Assembly (NCBI RefSeq): GCF_037126465.1
Contig: NC_088206.1
Location: forward strand, 56,834,841-56,898,840
Direction of reading: 5' to 3'
From: Ornithodoros turicata
Lineage: Eukaryota; Arthropoda; Arachnida; Ixodida; Argasidae
DNA length: 64,000 nt
Below, one piece after another: positions 54,777-64,000 of this stretch. The notes under the pieces are model-generated. The model saw nothing but the letters and a program-made list of their open reading frames with translations. It was not told where the DNA came from and did not search any database. Every line of letters starts with the position of its first letter. Position 1 is the first letter of the stretch. Both the position numbers and the translations under genes were made by a program.

Positions 54777-55628
54777 GATTGAAAACAACAACAACAACAA
54801 CATAGATGAATGGATGATGATGATGTGGGATGTTTCCCTGCGTTGAGTGCAGGACCCTACCCCATTCCAAAAAGGTTCACATGAAAGGATGACGAGGGAA
54901 GGAAATCCCTACAGTTCGTGAAGGAGGCCGGTGGCCCTCAGAAAGGAAAGAAGAGCGCCAAGTGCACGGCACTGGTGTCCAGGGTTACTCCATGGGCCGA
55001 GAACTTTGCAGATGTTGAATGGCCTCTGATCCAGCATTTCAAGTTGAGATTTAAAGGCCCGTCGCTCGCGTACGTACTGTCTGCAGTCTTCGAGAATGTG
55101 TCGGATTGTTGCCGGTAAACCACAAGTTGTACACAGCGCCGTGGTGCTGTGGCCCAGCCTATACCGGAGTGCAGGGGCGAATGCGACGCTAAGTCGTAAA
55201 CGACGCACTAGAGACGTAAAGAGGCGAGGGAAACCGCTTGGCATGTCAAATGAAAGCGTTGGGTCAACAGCATACAGAAGCGACCACCGGGTGATGTCAT
55301 GACACCATTCCTGATGGGCCCAGGGCGACGTCAAAGCGGACAAGAGGGAGCGCCTATCTCCATTCGAAAGTATGATGGAGACTGCTGAGCGGCGATGGTG
55401 AGCTGCAGCAGCTGCCCGATCCGCTACCTCATTGCCTCTTATTCCAATGTGGCCACGGACCCATTGGAGGGTGAGCCGGTGGCCCCTGTCTTCTAAAACT
55501 TTGAGTGTCGTTAGGATGTTCACTACCACCGGAGCCAAGGAGCCACGGATGCCCATGCTGTTTATGCACTGCAGCGCTGCCCGCGAATCTGTGTAAACCA
55601 CCCAGAGATTGAAAACAAGTGGCTATTG
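54777..55628 (-). mobile_element. I-like LINE copy 4, 828 bp, 12-bp TSD
   Basis: The 12-mer gattgaaaacaa lies at 54777-54788 and 55617-55628. The element 54789-55616 starts (minus strand) inside the RNase H domain and ends with a UTR (gaatggggtagggtcctgca, catcatcatcatccattcat) and a GTT-repeat tail (54789-54800 as CAA). This is a textbook 5'-truncated retro-insertion. Confidence 0.92.
54909..55616 (-). CDS. LINE RNase H C-half and knuckle, open (truncated)
   Basis: About 235 codons are open to the stop at 54909. It begins WVVYTDSRAALQCI (third RNase H carboxylate) and continues with GHIGIRGNEVADRAAAAAHH (His and last Asp), SFDMPSGFPRLFTSLVRRLR, a knuckle CTTCGLPATIRHILEDC and LGPWSNPGHQCRALGALLSF near the end. 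There is no methionine start of its own because the rest of the ORF was not copied, so it is not expected to be expressed as a functional enzyme. The intact frame suggests a relatively recent insertion compared with copies 1-3. Confidence 0.8.
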   Translation of the reverse strand, partial: VFNLWVVYTDSRAALQCINSMGIRGSLAPVVVNILTTLKVLEDRGHRLTLQWVRGHIGIRGNEVADRAAAAAHHRRSAVSIILSNGDRRSLLSALTSPWAHQEWCHDITRWSLLYAVDPTLSFDMPSGFPRLFTSLVRRLRLSVAFAPALRYRLGHSTTALCTTCGLPATIRHILEDCRQYVRERRAFKSQLEMLDQRPFNICKVLGPWSNPGHQCRALGALLSFLRATGLLHEL

Positions 55629-55788
55629 AAACTATCCATTTTCTGTTTGTTATGTATTGCAATGAATTGAGCAACAGTTATAACTTGACTTGCTACTCGA
55701 TTGGGGCATACAAATAAAGTTTTCTTCCTCTTTTTCCTTCTTTTTTTTTTAGCGGTGTCGGGCGTCGGACAGCATTGTACCGTAGATC

Positions 55789-56132
55789 TTAAGGCCCGTT
55801 CCGACATACAGCGCTTTGCTCCAGAGCACTGGAAAACAGCGCTGTTTTTCCCTCCTCTCCCGGCTGCGACTCGATGGAAAACAGCGCTTGGCGAAGTTGA
55901 GATTCGGTGAACTTTACCATCGCTGCCTCCCAGCGATAGGCTCCCTGAACCAATGAGAACGCGGCACCGCGTTCACGTGACGGTACAATCACGTACGATC
56001 ACGTGAGATCACCAAGTACAGCGCTGGGACAAGCGCTGCAAGTGCGAACCCCACAGTGAAAACACAGCGCTATTTTGCAGTGCTGTGGTGCAGCGCTGTG
56101 GAGCAAACGCTGTATGTCGGAACGGGCCTTTA
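55789..56132. mobile_element. PIF/Harbinger-like MITE, 338 bp, TTA TSD
   Basis: The element 55792-56129 has TIRs AGGCCCGTTCCGACATACAG on both ends (inverted), with TTA at 55789-55791 and 56130-56132. The interior repeats cagcgct many times in both orientations (acagcgctg, agcgctt). A TTA/TAA target and G/C-rich short TIRs fit PIF/Harbinger. No transposase is present. Confidence 0.85.
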
Positions 56133-57102
56133 GTGTTTTCTTCTTAGTGATTTTCATCCACCGCCACTGCAGCCGTGTTCTGTCTTCCTCGTCCTAACAT
56201 TTGGTCCCGTTTGTTTTGCTGCATTTTTTCATTATGGGTATTTAGAACAATAACGTAGCCTGTGGTTATCCTCTTCCGGTACCCTGCACTTGGCACGTGG
56301 TGCAGTGTGGACCTAGCGCGAGCTTAATTTTTGAATTTACTATACGCCTTGGTAAAGCAGGTACACATGCGATAACTGATAGTGATAACTGCCTGTTTTC
56401 TTTACACAAATTTATGTCCCGTGTATTCCCTGTCATCATGCAGTTCGTGAAGGGGTTGGTTTCTCCATGCGTTCTGCAGAAGTTCCTCTATCAATCAGGA
56501 ACCCTGAACCAATACCAAACATTTGAACCAATACACCAATACAATGATATCCAACCAATACATGTGTTTTATATAAGCAAAGAGCCAATTCAATTCAGCA
56601 TTGTGTATTGGTCACAAGAAATAGAGCTTCATCACCACTCGTCGGCCTCTTTAGAATATGTCGACTAACAAAAAAGGGAGAGTCTCTCGATATATCATGT
56701 ATCTTCCTGCTGTGTCTTTTATGTATCTAATCTGATCTCGTTGTCTTGCTGGTGGTAAATGTAAACTAATCACTCAAATTACTGAGTGGGACGTCTCTTA
56801 ACACCGACTATCATCAGCAATCTTATGCCAATCATTCGTTCCTAAACTGGTTTGCCGTGTGCAGTTACTAGTGTATGTCCAACACTCCGGCAATGAGCGG
56901 CTAGGCGTAGCAATGTTGTGGTTAAATATCATCGCCTGTAACTTTATAGCACAGCTGTGTCCAACTTGTTGGCTAGCAGTGCTGAATGTAGTAGTGCTGG
57001 TTTTATGTCATTTAAAAGTCATTTAAATCTACTATCCACTCTCTTGTAATCTTCTGAGCCGTCATCTTTTGGAATCACTGTTAAACGCTCAAACTTTTGT
57101 AT
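56133..57102. other. Unassigned sequence with aaccaatac repeats
   Basis: Short units close to aaccaatac recur five times at 56505-56570. No domain or transposon end was recognised. Confidence 0.45.
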
Positions 57103-57286
57103 GTATAAATCAGGGTGTCGAACCGAAAACCGTACCCGAACCGTTATTCTTTCCGGAACGGAACCCGAACGCGAACCGAAATTTTTATGACATGAACCGG
57201 AACGAAACCGGGACTAAATCCAGGCAACACGAACCCGAACCGGAATGGAACCCGTATTTTTTGCGACTCGACGCCATGGTATAAAT
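57103..57286. mobile_element. hAT-like MITE, 168 bp, perfect 8-bp TSD
   Basis: The 8-mer gtataaat lies at 57103-57110 and 57279-57286. The element 57111-57278 starts CAGGGTGTCGAACCG and, on the minus strand, CATGGCGTCGAGTCG. The interior is a string of degenerate aacccgaaccggaa units. Confidence 0.85.
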
Positions 57287-58798
57287 GTTCGCCAAACATT
57301 TGCTGGGTAATTTCTTATAAAGTACTCGTATTTGATCATGCGTATTTAATGATATCTGACCCAGATATCTGATACCGCCGGATATGGTCAGGCAGACTGT
57401 ACTATTATTCTATTGTAAATATGTGATCATGGTGTTAATACCATTGATGTACTTACTCTTTAGGGAGGAGACTTTAACAGGGAGTCTTTCCCGCGCGCTG
57501 TCTCTTCCACTATATGTATATACTGTATATTTCAACATGTTTTTGAATCAATCAATCAATTTTCCTGCAACAAATATGATCGCTCAACAAATGAATCAAA
57601 AACATGTATCATTCTAGAGTTCCGGTTCAACGAGTCGAGCATTTCGTTTATAGAATGCACCGATTTATGCGCACGAGCGAACAAGCTCTGAAGACGCATT
57701 CGATTTGTGCTGGTAGCCATTCCAGTGTTTTGTCTCGTGACCTTACATGCAATAAGCACTATGCGCTCTGATCCGCCACACATATGACGTCACGCTACCG
57801 ATATACCGGTCCTGTAGACCGGTCTACTCAACCATCTCTTCAATCTTCTTTGCCTGGTCACACACACATATATGTTCACAGATGAAGGGTCTCACGATAT
57901 ACCTTCATGTGTGATATACATTCACTTCTTATCGCACCGTTCGTTGTATTCGCTCTATGAGACCCTCCTGCCCCACCACATTATCCTCTACAACGTTCCC
58001 CGTTCCCTATACCGGACCTCTCCCACGAGGGCCTTAAATATAAAGCACTATAGCACGTTATCATAACACGTATCTTATCTTGATCAAACCCGCATGAAGC
58101 CTTTGAATTGTATTCATGAATGCGTATCGAGCGAACGGTGCTGACGGGAGCCATTGGGATGCTTCACGCACGCGCTGGGCGTAATTCTGCGTAATTTAAA
58201 TAACATTAAGCATTGTACACGCGCCATTGACAACGTAGCCGGATCTGTGTTTTGAGCGTGAAACGTAGAAAGGAAAAAGAAATGGAAAAAGGATTCGCGA
58301 GGGTAATGTGTTTATCGCTAACGAACAGTTTGACTCACGAACAATTTAGAAATTGAAAATGCTATTTATAGGAACAGAATTCGGGACATCGACGTTGCGG
58401 CGGAGGCCGCGTTGCTCGACTACATTTTTGCAGAGTAATTTGTAACGGTAAAAAAACAAAAAGAAAGAGAAAACAATTTTGTCACACTGAGAGTAATAGT
58501 AACGGGAATCGATTACCGTTGTTCGAGTAACGTGTACAACTCTGTTGATAACTAAGCTTATTTCGTAGGAGCAGGCAACGGTCTTATTTTGCTCCTTCTC
58601 TCTGTCTCTCTGTACACACTTACTTGTTGGACGTATACGGGGGGGGGGGGGGGGGGCATTTCATCGTTTCATCCAGCATATAATGCTGAGCGAATAATCA
58701 TCATAAAACCAGATATAACCTTACTAAATGAATATAGGAAAGAAAAATATCCGAAACGAACACTTATATAACTCAACTATACATACACACAAATGTTT
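57287..58798. other. Unassigned 1.5 kb
   Basis: An aatcaatcaatcaa tract (57546-57559) resembles the tail of the retro-insertion at 2477-2596 and could be a LINE 3' end. A G-run lies at 58639-58656. Nothing else was recognised. Confidence 0.45.
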
Positions 58799-58856
58799 AA
58801 TTCCGTGTTAGCGCCACGAAGCAGCTGTGGCTACATACACAGATACACGGACGTAT
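58799..58856 (-). mobile_element. SINE 3' end fragment
   Basis: Plus-strand ttaattccgtgttagcgcc, then acgaagcagctgtggcta, is the terminal part of the SINE family at 44257-44545. It confirms that the family 3' end is GCGCTAACACGGAATTAAA. Confidence 0.6.
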
Positions 58857-59812
58857 AATACCTGGGATACGCTCGTGTATCTTCGCGTGAAGCAGCATTC
58901 ATTTCGTGAATGCTCGTATATAGTGCTTGAATATATTCGGTTCGGAAGAAAAACGCGGCTTCGAATCGAATAAAGAATTCCACATTCCATCCGGACGTCG
59001 TATCGAACGCACAGTTATTCGCTTAGACATTAAAAAAAAAAACAAAAAAACGTATAATCGTGCAGCCCTAAATTATCGCCATTTTCGCCATCGAAATTAT
59101 CGCCGATAAGGCCGTCGACTATTAGATCCTTCAACATAGAAAGCCTTTGGTGCGATGTCGGGTCGCAGTCGTCTGCTTCCGAGGGAATCAGCAGATCCGA
59201 GGCGAGAGTAAAAACCCTTTCGGGACTAAAACACTTCCTCAATTGTAAGGTGCAGCCCATTTTATGCAGTACGCATTATTTCGATGTACAATCAACTACA
59301 ACGAGACACCCACATCCAAAGCTTCGCGAAACCATTCTCTCACAAACCCGCAAATATGCTTCCTCGCGTATTATTTCGCCACTTCCCCTGTTCGAGCCAC
59401 CTCTTTCACATTTCAATCCCCTCCACCCGTCACATTACCTCCCGTTCGTGATCATTCGAGAGGGGACGAAGAATCTCGCTCGTACATGGATTCATGTGTG
59501 GCGAGAGTGATGGACAAAGATAGAACATCAAACAGCCAATGCCTGCTCGAGAATCACTCTTCTCTTCACGTACGGAACCCGTATGATATTACGTATATTG
59601 AAAAGGAAGGGAGACAAAGCCACCCTGGATATGTGTGTGCAGGGGAGGGGGGAAAGTGTTTTGTAATGACACGAAGGTAGTTGGAATGGGCCGGGAGGAG
59701 GGAGGAAGAGAGAGAAAGGAAACTCCGTTGGGATTGGTTCTTCCGCCGATCGCCGTCGTCTGCGCGCCATGATGAGGATGTCGACGTCGCAATGGCTTGC
59801 TCGCTAGCAGGG
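58857..59812. other. Unassigned sequence
   Basis: No element or domain was recognised. Overlapping open frames of 80-150 codons around 59250-59780 lie on both strands and have low-complexity Ser/Pro/Leu content. Confidence 0.4.
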
Positions 59813-60262
59813 CTTGTGAGTAGGGTTGCCACCTTTCGTAGTGAAAAATACCGGCTGAGGGAGAGGAGGTGGAATAGATGGAAAGGAGGAAAGGCTCGTG
59901 GAAAAGGGAAAGTGGGTGAGAGGTGGACGAGCACACACATGGAGAGAGAGAGAGAGAGAGAGCGTGCTCGCTCAAGATAATACGAGGAAACATATGTTCC
60001 TGTGTGTGGCTGTATCATGATAATAAGAATGAATAACTAAGAAAACGACCTGGTGACTGCGGAACTGGGTTTGTGTTCTCGATTTATTCAAGCTGTAGTG
60101 GAATGTTGAACTGAAAGCCCGCAGAAGCCCCTATGAAAGGTCTTGAGCCACAAACACCGGCAAAAGGCTGCCGGTATCACCTTCCTACCGGCAACCGGCA
60201 GAGCGCCCAAATAACCGGCCGTGCCGGTATAACACCGGCCTGGTGGCAATCCTACTTGTGAG
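59813..60262. mobile_element. hAT-like MITE, 434 bp, perfect 8-bp TSD
   Basis: The 8-mer cttgtgag lies at 59813-59820 and 60255-60262. The element 59821-60254 begins TAGGGTTGCCACC and, on the minus strand, TAGGATTGCCACC. The right part is rich in accggc/gccggt units (60156-60240). A (GA)n run lies inside at 59941-59962. An 8-bp TSD and TAGGGTTGCCA-type ends fit hAT. Confidence 0.88.
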
Positions 60263-61857
60263 TGACTCCTTTGTCAGTGTGGAAGAGCGACTTGTTTGTT
60301 TTGGCCTTTGTATGGCCTTTGCAGATTCGCTTGCATTGAAATGAAGTGTGGGGCTCTTGGTGACAATCTGAAAGCGCTGAAAGTGTGCTTTATAAAGTGA
60401 CTCAAATGACGAGTACTATTGTTCACAAAACAAAGCTTTGTGTGTGCTCCGTTCTCAAAAGGTCCTCCTTCGTCCTCTGTAAACGCCGCTATACTCCTTG
60501 TAGTTCGCAATATAAAAAATATGAGGAATGAAGCAAAACAGTAATGCAGAGGAATCCATTAGCGACCGACTTCCTGGAGGCCTATATTGACATACCCATA
60601 GCTGCCAGAAAGCCTATTACGCTTTCCTATTTCATCTTACGGTTAGCCTGTCTCACTTTACGGCGTGTGTGTGTGTGTGTGTGTGCGTGTGTGTGTGTAT
60701 CGTTGGTCCAACACTCCTGTATGAGACGAAGACGAAGGGTCAGGTTAACCGAAAGTAAAGAGTCATACGAGACAGAGTAATAATTCAGTAAACGGAAGGA
60801 TGAAGAATGCAGGAAAAGAAAAAAAAAAGATTTTTTATATCTCAATCAATCAAAAGAAAAGGTGAGGAGTTGGCTTGAATCTGTTAGGCTAAAAGTGCTG
60901 GTAACATTTGGTCATGGATGTCATGTAGTTCATTGCCTTTTTTAATAATAATAATAATATAATAATTTATTTTCATGAACATAGATGTACATATTATTGA
61001 AACACATGTGGAGCCTTCAGAATCGCAATATATCAGATCACGAGGCGCTGGGTGTAAACGCTAAGCATGACTCATTCACTTGTTCACGCATTCTCTGTGC
61101 AAACTTTTAAAAGCAGTGTAAACCAAACAAGCACAATCGAGCACATTCCATCACACCTGTTATAAAGCCTGCACTCAATTATGTAAAATTGTCCCAAAAT
61201 TGCAATCATTACTCGTTACACCTAAATATACGCCCTTCGTTTAAAAGTCGTCACAATAAAGTGCTCCAGCCTTTTAGCTCTATGAGCCGTGCTGAGTCCC
61301 AAGGGCGTGTACAGAGACGGCTTTCACATTAAAAGGGTTGCACCGAGGGCCGCTCTGCTGCTGGTTCTAAGAGAAGTTCAATTGAATTTTCGTTCCCCTT
61401 TTGCGTCTCCTACAGAATTTTTCGTGCACTCGGATGCAGCGCAGGCCGACGGCATTGTACTCTCGTCGCTCCTTCGGTTCCTTTATTCTCTTTTCGAATA
61501 CCACCTTTCTCTTTTCCTGGCGGAGACACAAAATCGATAGAGTCCCTTTTCACCGGCCACAAATTTCCGCGCATTACATTCAGGTTGCGACGTTAGAAAG
61601 GAACTGCATGAAGGCGTCGAAATATTCCCAAACATATACGAACAGAAAAAGAAGAAAAACAAAGAACATATACGGGATCTCTGTACAGCAACCTATGATT
61701 GAGCGATGGTAAATTTAACCAACGAACCATGGTGGTGGCCATGGTGATACAGTGATCAGCCTGTTGGCTGGTTGGAATCGACTGGACGACTTAATTGCCG
61801 ATTAACGTGCCGACCTCTATCGGTTTCACAAAATCGTCGCCACTATTCGAAAGATGT
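60263..61857. other. Unassigned 1.6 kb with (GT)n
   Basis: A (GT)n microsatellite lies at 60664-60699 and an (AAT)n tract at 60944-60966. An aatcaatcaaa tail-like stretch lies at 60843-60853. No gene was recognised. Confidence 0.5.
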
Positions 61858-62170
61858 TTTCAAGAACTATAATAGGGGAACGTGCGGTACAGCTAGTGAG
61901 GCATGGGGCAGAGTGTTACATCGCCAATATCTGCCTCAGAGCCTTAGAAAAGCGAAACTGTAACTGCATGTGTCCGTCAAACAGTACGACATTGTCATCA
62001 GTTCATACAAATGGTGGAGCCTTGTCAGGTAGGCAAATACTACGTATTTCAACGAGGAAAAATATTTTGATGACATATGTTTGCTGTATACAACAAAAGG
62101 GACTCGAATCTACGCGTTATGGATGTATAGTACAGATGAAAGCGGAATCACTTATAACTATGGCGAATTC
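61858..62170 (+). repeat. Dispersed repeat related to 42420-42760
   Basis: The same ordered blocks occur as in the minus-strand copy at 42420-42760 (gagtgttacatcgccaatat, ctgcctca, aaactgtaactg, gtccgtcaaacagt, catcagttca, ttcaacgaggaaaaat, gaaagcggaatcac). Similarity stops after about 62160 in both. The element class is unknown. Confidence 0.7.
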
Positions 62171-62516
62171 GGGTGGTCATTTTGTGGCAACTTTTTTTTT
62201 TTCCAGGTCCCGAGCAGTCATATTCGCTTGGTCAAAGCGAAGCAATCTCGCATGTTCCCGTGGCGCTTTCCAAGCGCCCGGAATTTGCCAGCTAGCATTT
62301 TTGTCGATGGGTTTCGAAAGGATCGTGCAGCGGGTTGCCCAACTATATTCGTTGTCGTCACATCCGCACTGCAACGGTGGCGAGTGCTCTCATTGGCCCG
62401 CACGTCGAAGTTCACGTGGTTTAGCAGACGACGGAACCCGAAGACGGGCGACCGCGGTGCCCTTAGACTGATCCAAGTGACTAACCGCTATAGGTTCCTG
62501 GCAACAAACAACAGGA
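62171..62516. other. Unassigned sequence
   Basis: No element or domain was recognised between the dispersed repeat and the MITE core at 62517. Confidence 0.4.
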
Positions 62517-62790
62517 AGCGTGCGCCTTTTTGTGCGGCAATTATGCAGAACATAATTGTAACAGAAAAGGCGTACGCCACCTGTTTTCAACAAATCAGGT
62601 GAGAGAACGATGAAAGATGGAAGTCACTGAAACGGTTAGCCAGCTGTAGGACCCGAACCTTGCATGTTCGAGACCTTCTAGGCCTTCGAAGCCTTGTATG
62701 TGATTGTCCTTTCTATGTGGTTCCAGCCTCAGAACATCAGTTCTCTCATTAGAGAACGATGTCATTCGAGATGATTGTTGATTAGGAGGT
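62517..62790. mobile_element. CACTCT MITE core and right arm, split by a SINE
   Basis: The core gtgcgcctttttgtgcggca and aaaaggcgtacgccac is followed by ctgttttcaacaaatcaggt and gagagaacgatg, then 138 bp of foreign sequence. It resumes with agagaacgatgtcattcgag and atgattgttg. These match the right arm seen at 23274-23392. Both outer termini are lost. Confidence 0.65.
62602..62761 (-). mobile_element. SINE-like insertion, 138 bp, 11-bp TSD
   Basis: The 11-mer agagaacgatg lies at 62602-62612 and 62751-62761. On the minus strand the insert (62613-62750) contains GGTTCGGGTCC, one base away from a tRNA B-box consensus, 80-90 bases from its start, then ctacagctggctaacc. No clear A box was found. 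It is probably a tRNA-derived SINE fragment of a second family. Confidence 0.55.
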
Positions 62791-63054
62791 GAGGTAAATG
62801 CCATTCCGTCTAATGCGTTAAGTTTGCCGTGTATTAGCTCTCTATATTTTTGGAATTTGTCGGAGTGTCTCTTCAAAAGTAACGTTTATTTTGTATTTCC
62901 ACTATAAAACAAAATACAAAACCTGTACAAAAATACAAAAGAAAGACCAACTTTTTCGTCTGTACCTCACGTTCCTCTACACCCCAATAGACGATTTTAA
63001 AGAGATGCGCGCGCCGCCAAGCGCGCAGCGCAAAGCAGCGTGGGAACTTTGAGG
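62791..63054. other. Unassigned spacer
   Basis: A short run of aaaatacaaaa units lies at 62905-62940; nothing else was recognised. Confidence 0.4.
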
Positions 63055-63594
63055 GACACTGCTTCGTCGTCTGCTTCGGTTATGGTTTACCTCGGCAGTC
63101 GCTGCTGCTGCGCACACCGGGAATAATGTTGTTCTTCTTCTAGCTCCACCTCTGGCCGTCTCGTAATGCTGTAAGGCGCTTTAAGTTCCCATGATCCCTT
63201 GCGTGCTCCAGGTGGCGCTTGCTTTTGTAAAAAGCTGCTCTCCGAGGTGTAATGCAGAGCGCCAAGCGTGTTTGCGATGTCTTGTAGCGCACCACAGAAA
63301 CTGTACGACGACATCTTACCAATGCGGGAGCCTATCCTAATTTAGCGGGTTGTTACCAGGCCTGTAACAATGACGTGACTTCAATTACAACTTCCCGCGG
63401 TATCGCTTGCGCTGTTTCTTCTTACAAAAGCAAGCGCCACCTGTGGCACGCAAGGGCTCATGGGAACTTAGAGCGTCTTACAGCATTACGAGATGACTAG
63501 AGGCGGAGGTAGACGAAGAACAACATTCCCGGTGTGCGCAGCAGCCGCGTCAGCCGGGGTAAACCATAACCGAAACAGATGACAGAGCAGTGTC
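63055..63594. mobile_element. 540-bp foldback element with about 170-bp arms
   Basis: The left arm begins gacactgcttcgtcgtctgc and ttcggttatggtttacc. The right arm ends ggtaaaccataaccgaaaca and gatgacagagcagtgtc. The arms match inward through cacaccgggaat, gttgttcttc, cgtaatgctgtaag, gttcccatga and gtggcgcttgcttttgt. The central part of about 170 bp is not repeated. No convincing TSD and no coding region were found. Confidence 0.8.
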
Positions 63595-64000
63595 AATAAC
63601 ACTTAGGTAGAGAAAGCCTGCTTACTCGTTGACGTGACGTAACAACTAAGAGTCACCCAATCAGGATCGTGTTTTCAACGGCGGTAGCCAACCACGGACG
63701 AGCTTTCAAAGGTCTTAGCCATGGAGACGAACGACCGTTGTCTGCGATCAGTGAGGGAACGTCCGCGCGTGCTAAACGGGAAAACTTTAATATAAAGCTC
63801 AAGACCGTCCAATATCTTTCTCATTACTTATTTTCTAGAAAGCGTGTTGCACTTTTCGTCTACAGATTCATGTCTACAGGTCCCAAGTTAGCTGCAACCT
63901 GCAATCATTTCCGAGTTCCTGAATTCGCAGAACGGCCAATATCATTAGCAGACGAATTCTGACTATATATGACCACGTGACGAAGGAGGGAGAGGGGTCA
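63595..64000. other. Unassigned sequence to window end
   Basis: A 97-codon plus-strand frame (63669-63962) has no recognised domain. Nothing else was seen. Confidence 0.4.

Noticed and set aside
1..64000. CRISPR array, bacterial operon or prophage content
   Set aside because: No such architecture. Microsatellites, SINEs, LINEs and mariners show that the sequence is animal nuclear DNA.

Overview
The window is a eukaryotic, repeat-saturated and gene-poor stretch. I find no host protein-coding gene, no rRNA gene and no true tRNA gene. It is made almost entirely of transposable elements in many stages of decay. The most likely source is a tick (Ixodida) nuclear genome. That is an inference from the mix of (a) 5'-truncated LINEs of the I-like group carrying reverse transcriptase plus RNase H, of the kind repeatedly described as 'tick transposon', (b) SINEs with a tRNA-Ser-like head and (c) many small TIR elements. 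Another chelicerate cannot be excluded.

Layout. 1-2 kb: fragments of a dispersed repeat, an LTR-like piece, CACTCT-type MITEs and a small minisatellite. 2.08-4.63 kb: the longest I-like LINE copy, with an 11-bp target-site duplication (TSD). 4.7-6.75 kb: a region thick with GGAGTAAC subterminal-type repeats. 6.75-14.2 kb: mostly unassigned sequence with one hAT MITE and a CACTCT MITE. 14.2-14.9 kb: a second copy of the repeat from bases 1-437, split by a MITE, so the first copy is its empty site. 15-18.6 kb: a Jockey/CR1-like RT fragment, a pogo/Tigger-like MITE, and an 876-bp near-perfect foldback nested in another TIR element. 19.4 kb: a 141-bp palindrome. 22-31 kb: a cluster of LINE pieces on both strands, a CGGGC-rich repeat, a hAT MITE and an LTR candidate. 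31.66-31.73 kb: a complete type III hammerhead ribozyme motif, the most interesting item here. 32.2-34.2 kb: a mariner broken by a LINE 3' end and by a 141-bp hairpin. 39.3-40.5 kb: a second mariner of the same family on the minus strand. 44-52 kb: tRNA-derived SINEs, a 1.3-kb CACTCT-TIR element with transposase remnants, and an open 378-codon LINE C-terminus. 54.8-64 kb: a 5'-truncated LINE with a 12-bp TSD, a Harbinger-like MITE, two hAT MITEs with perfect 8-bp TSDs, a SINE inside a MITE, and a 540-bp foldback.

How the parts relate. The LINEs would supply the machinery for the SINEs and for their own truncated copies. All copies of the RNase H LINE end in GTT-rich tails. The CACTCT MITEs look like non-autonomous relatives of the 47.6-48.9 kb element. 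Several insertions can be ordered in time by nesting: mariner before LINE end and hairpin; repeat before MITE; MITE before SINE; LINE end before the CACTCT element, which in turn received a 38-bp LINE tail. Element boundaries were found by reading terminal repeats and duplicated target sites by eye. Family names are assignments by motif, not by database search.
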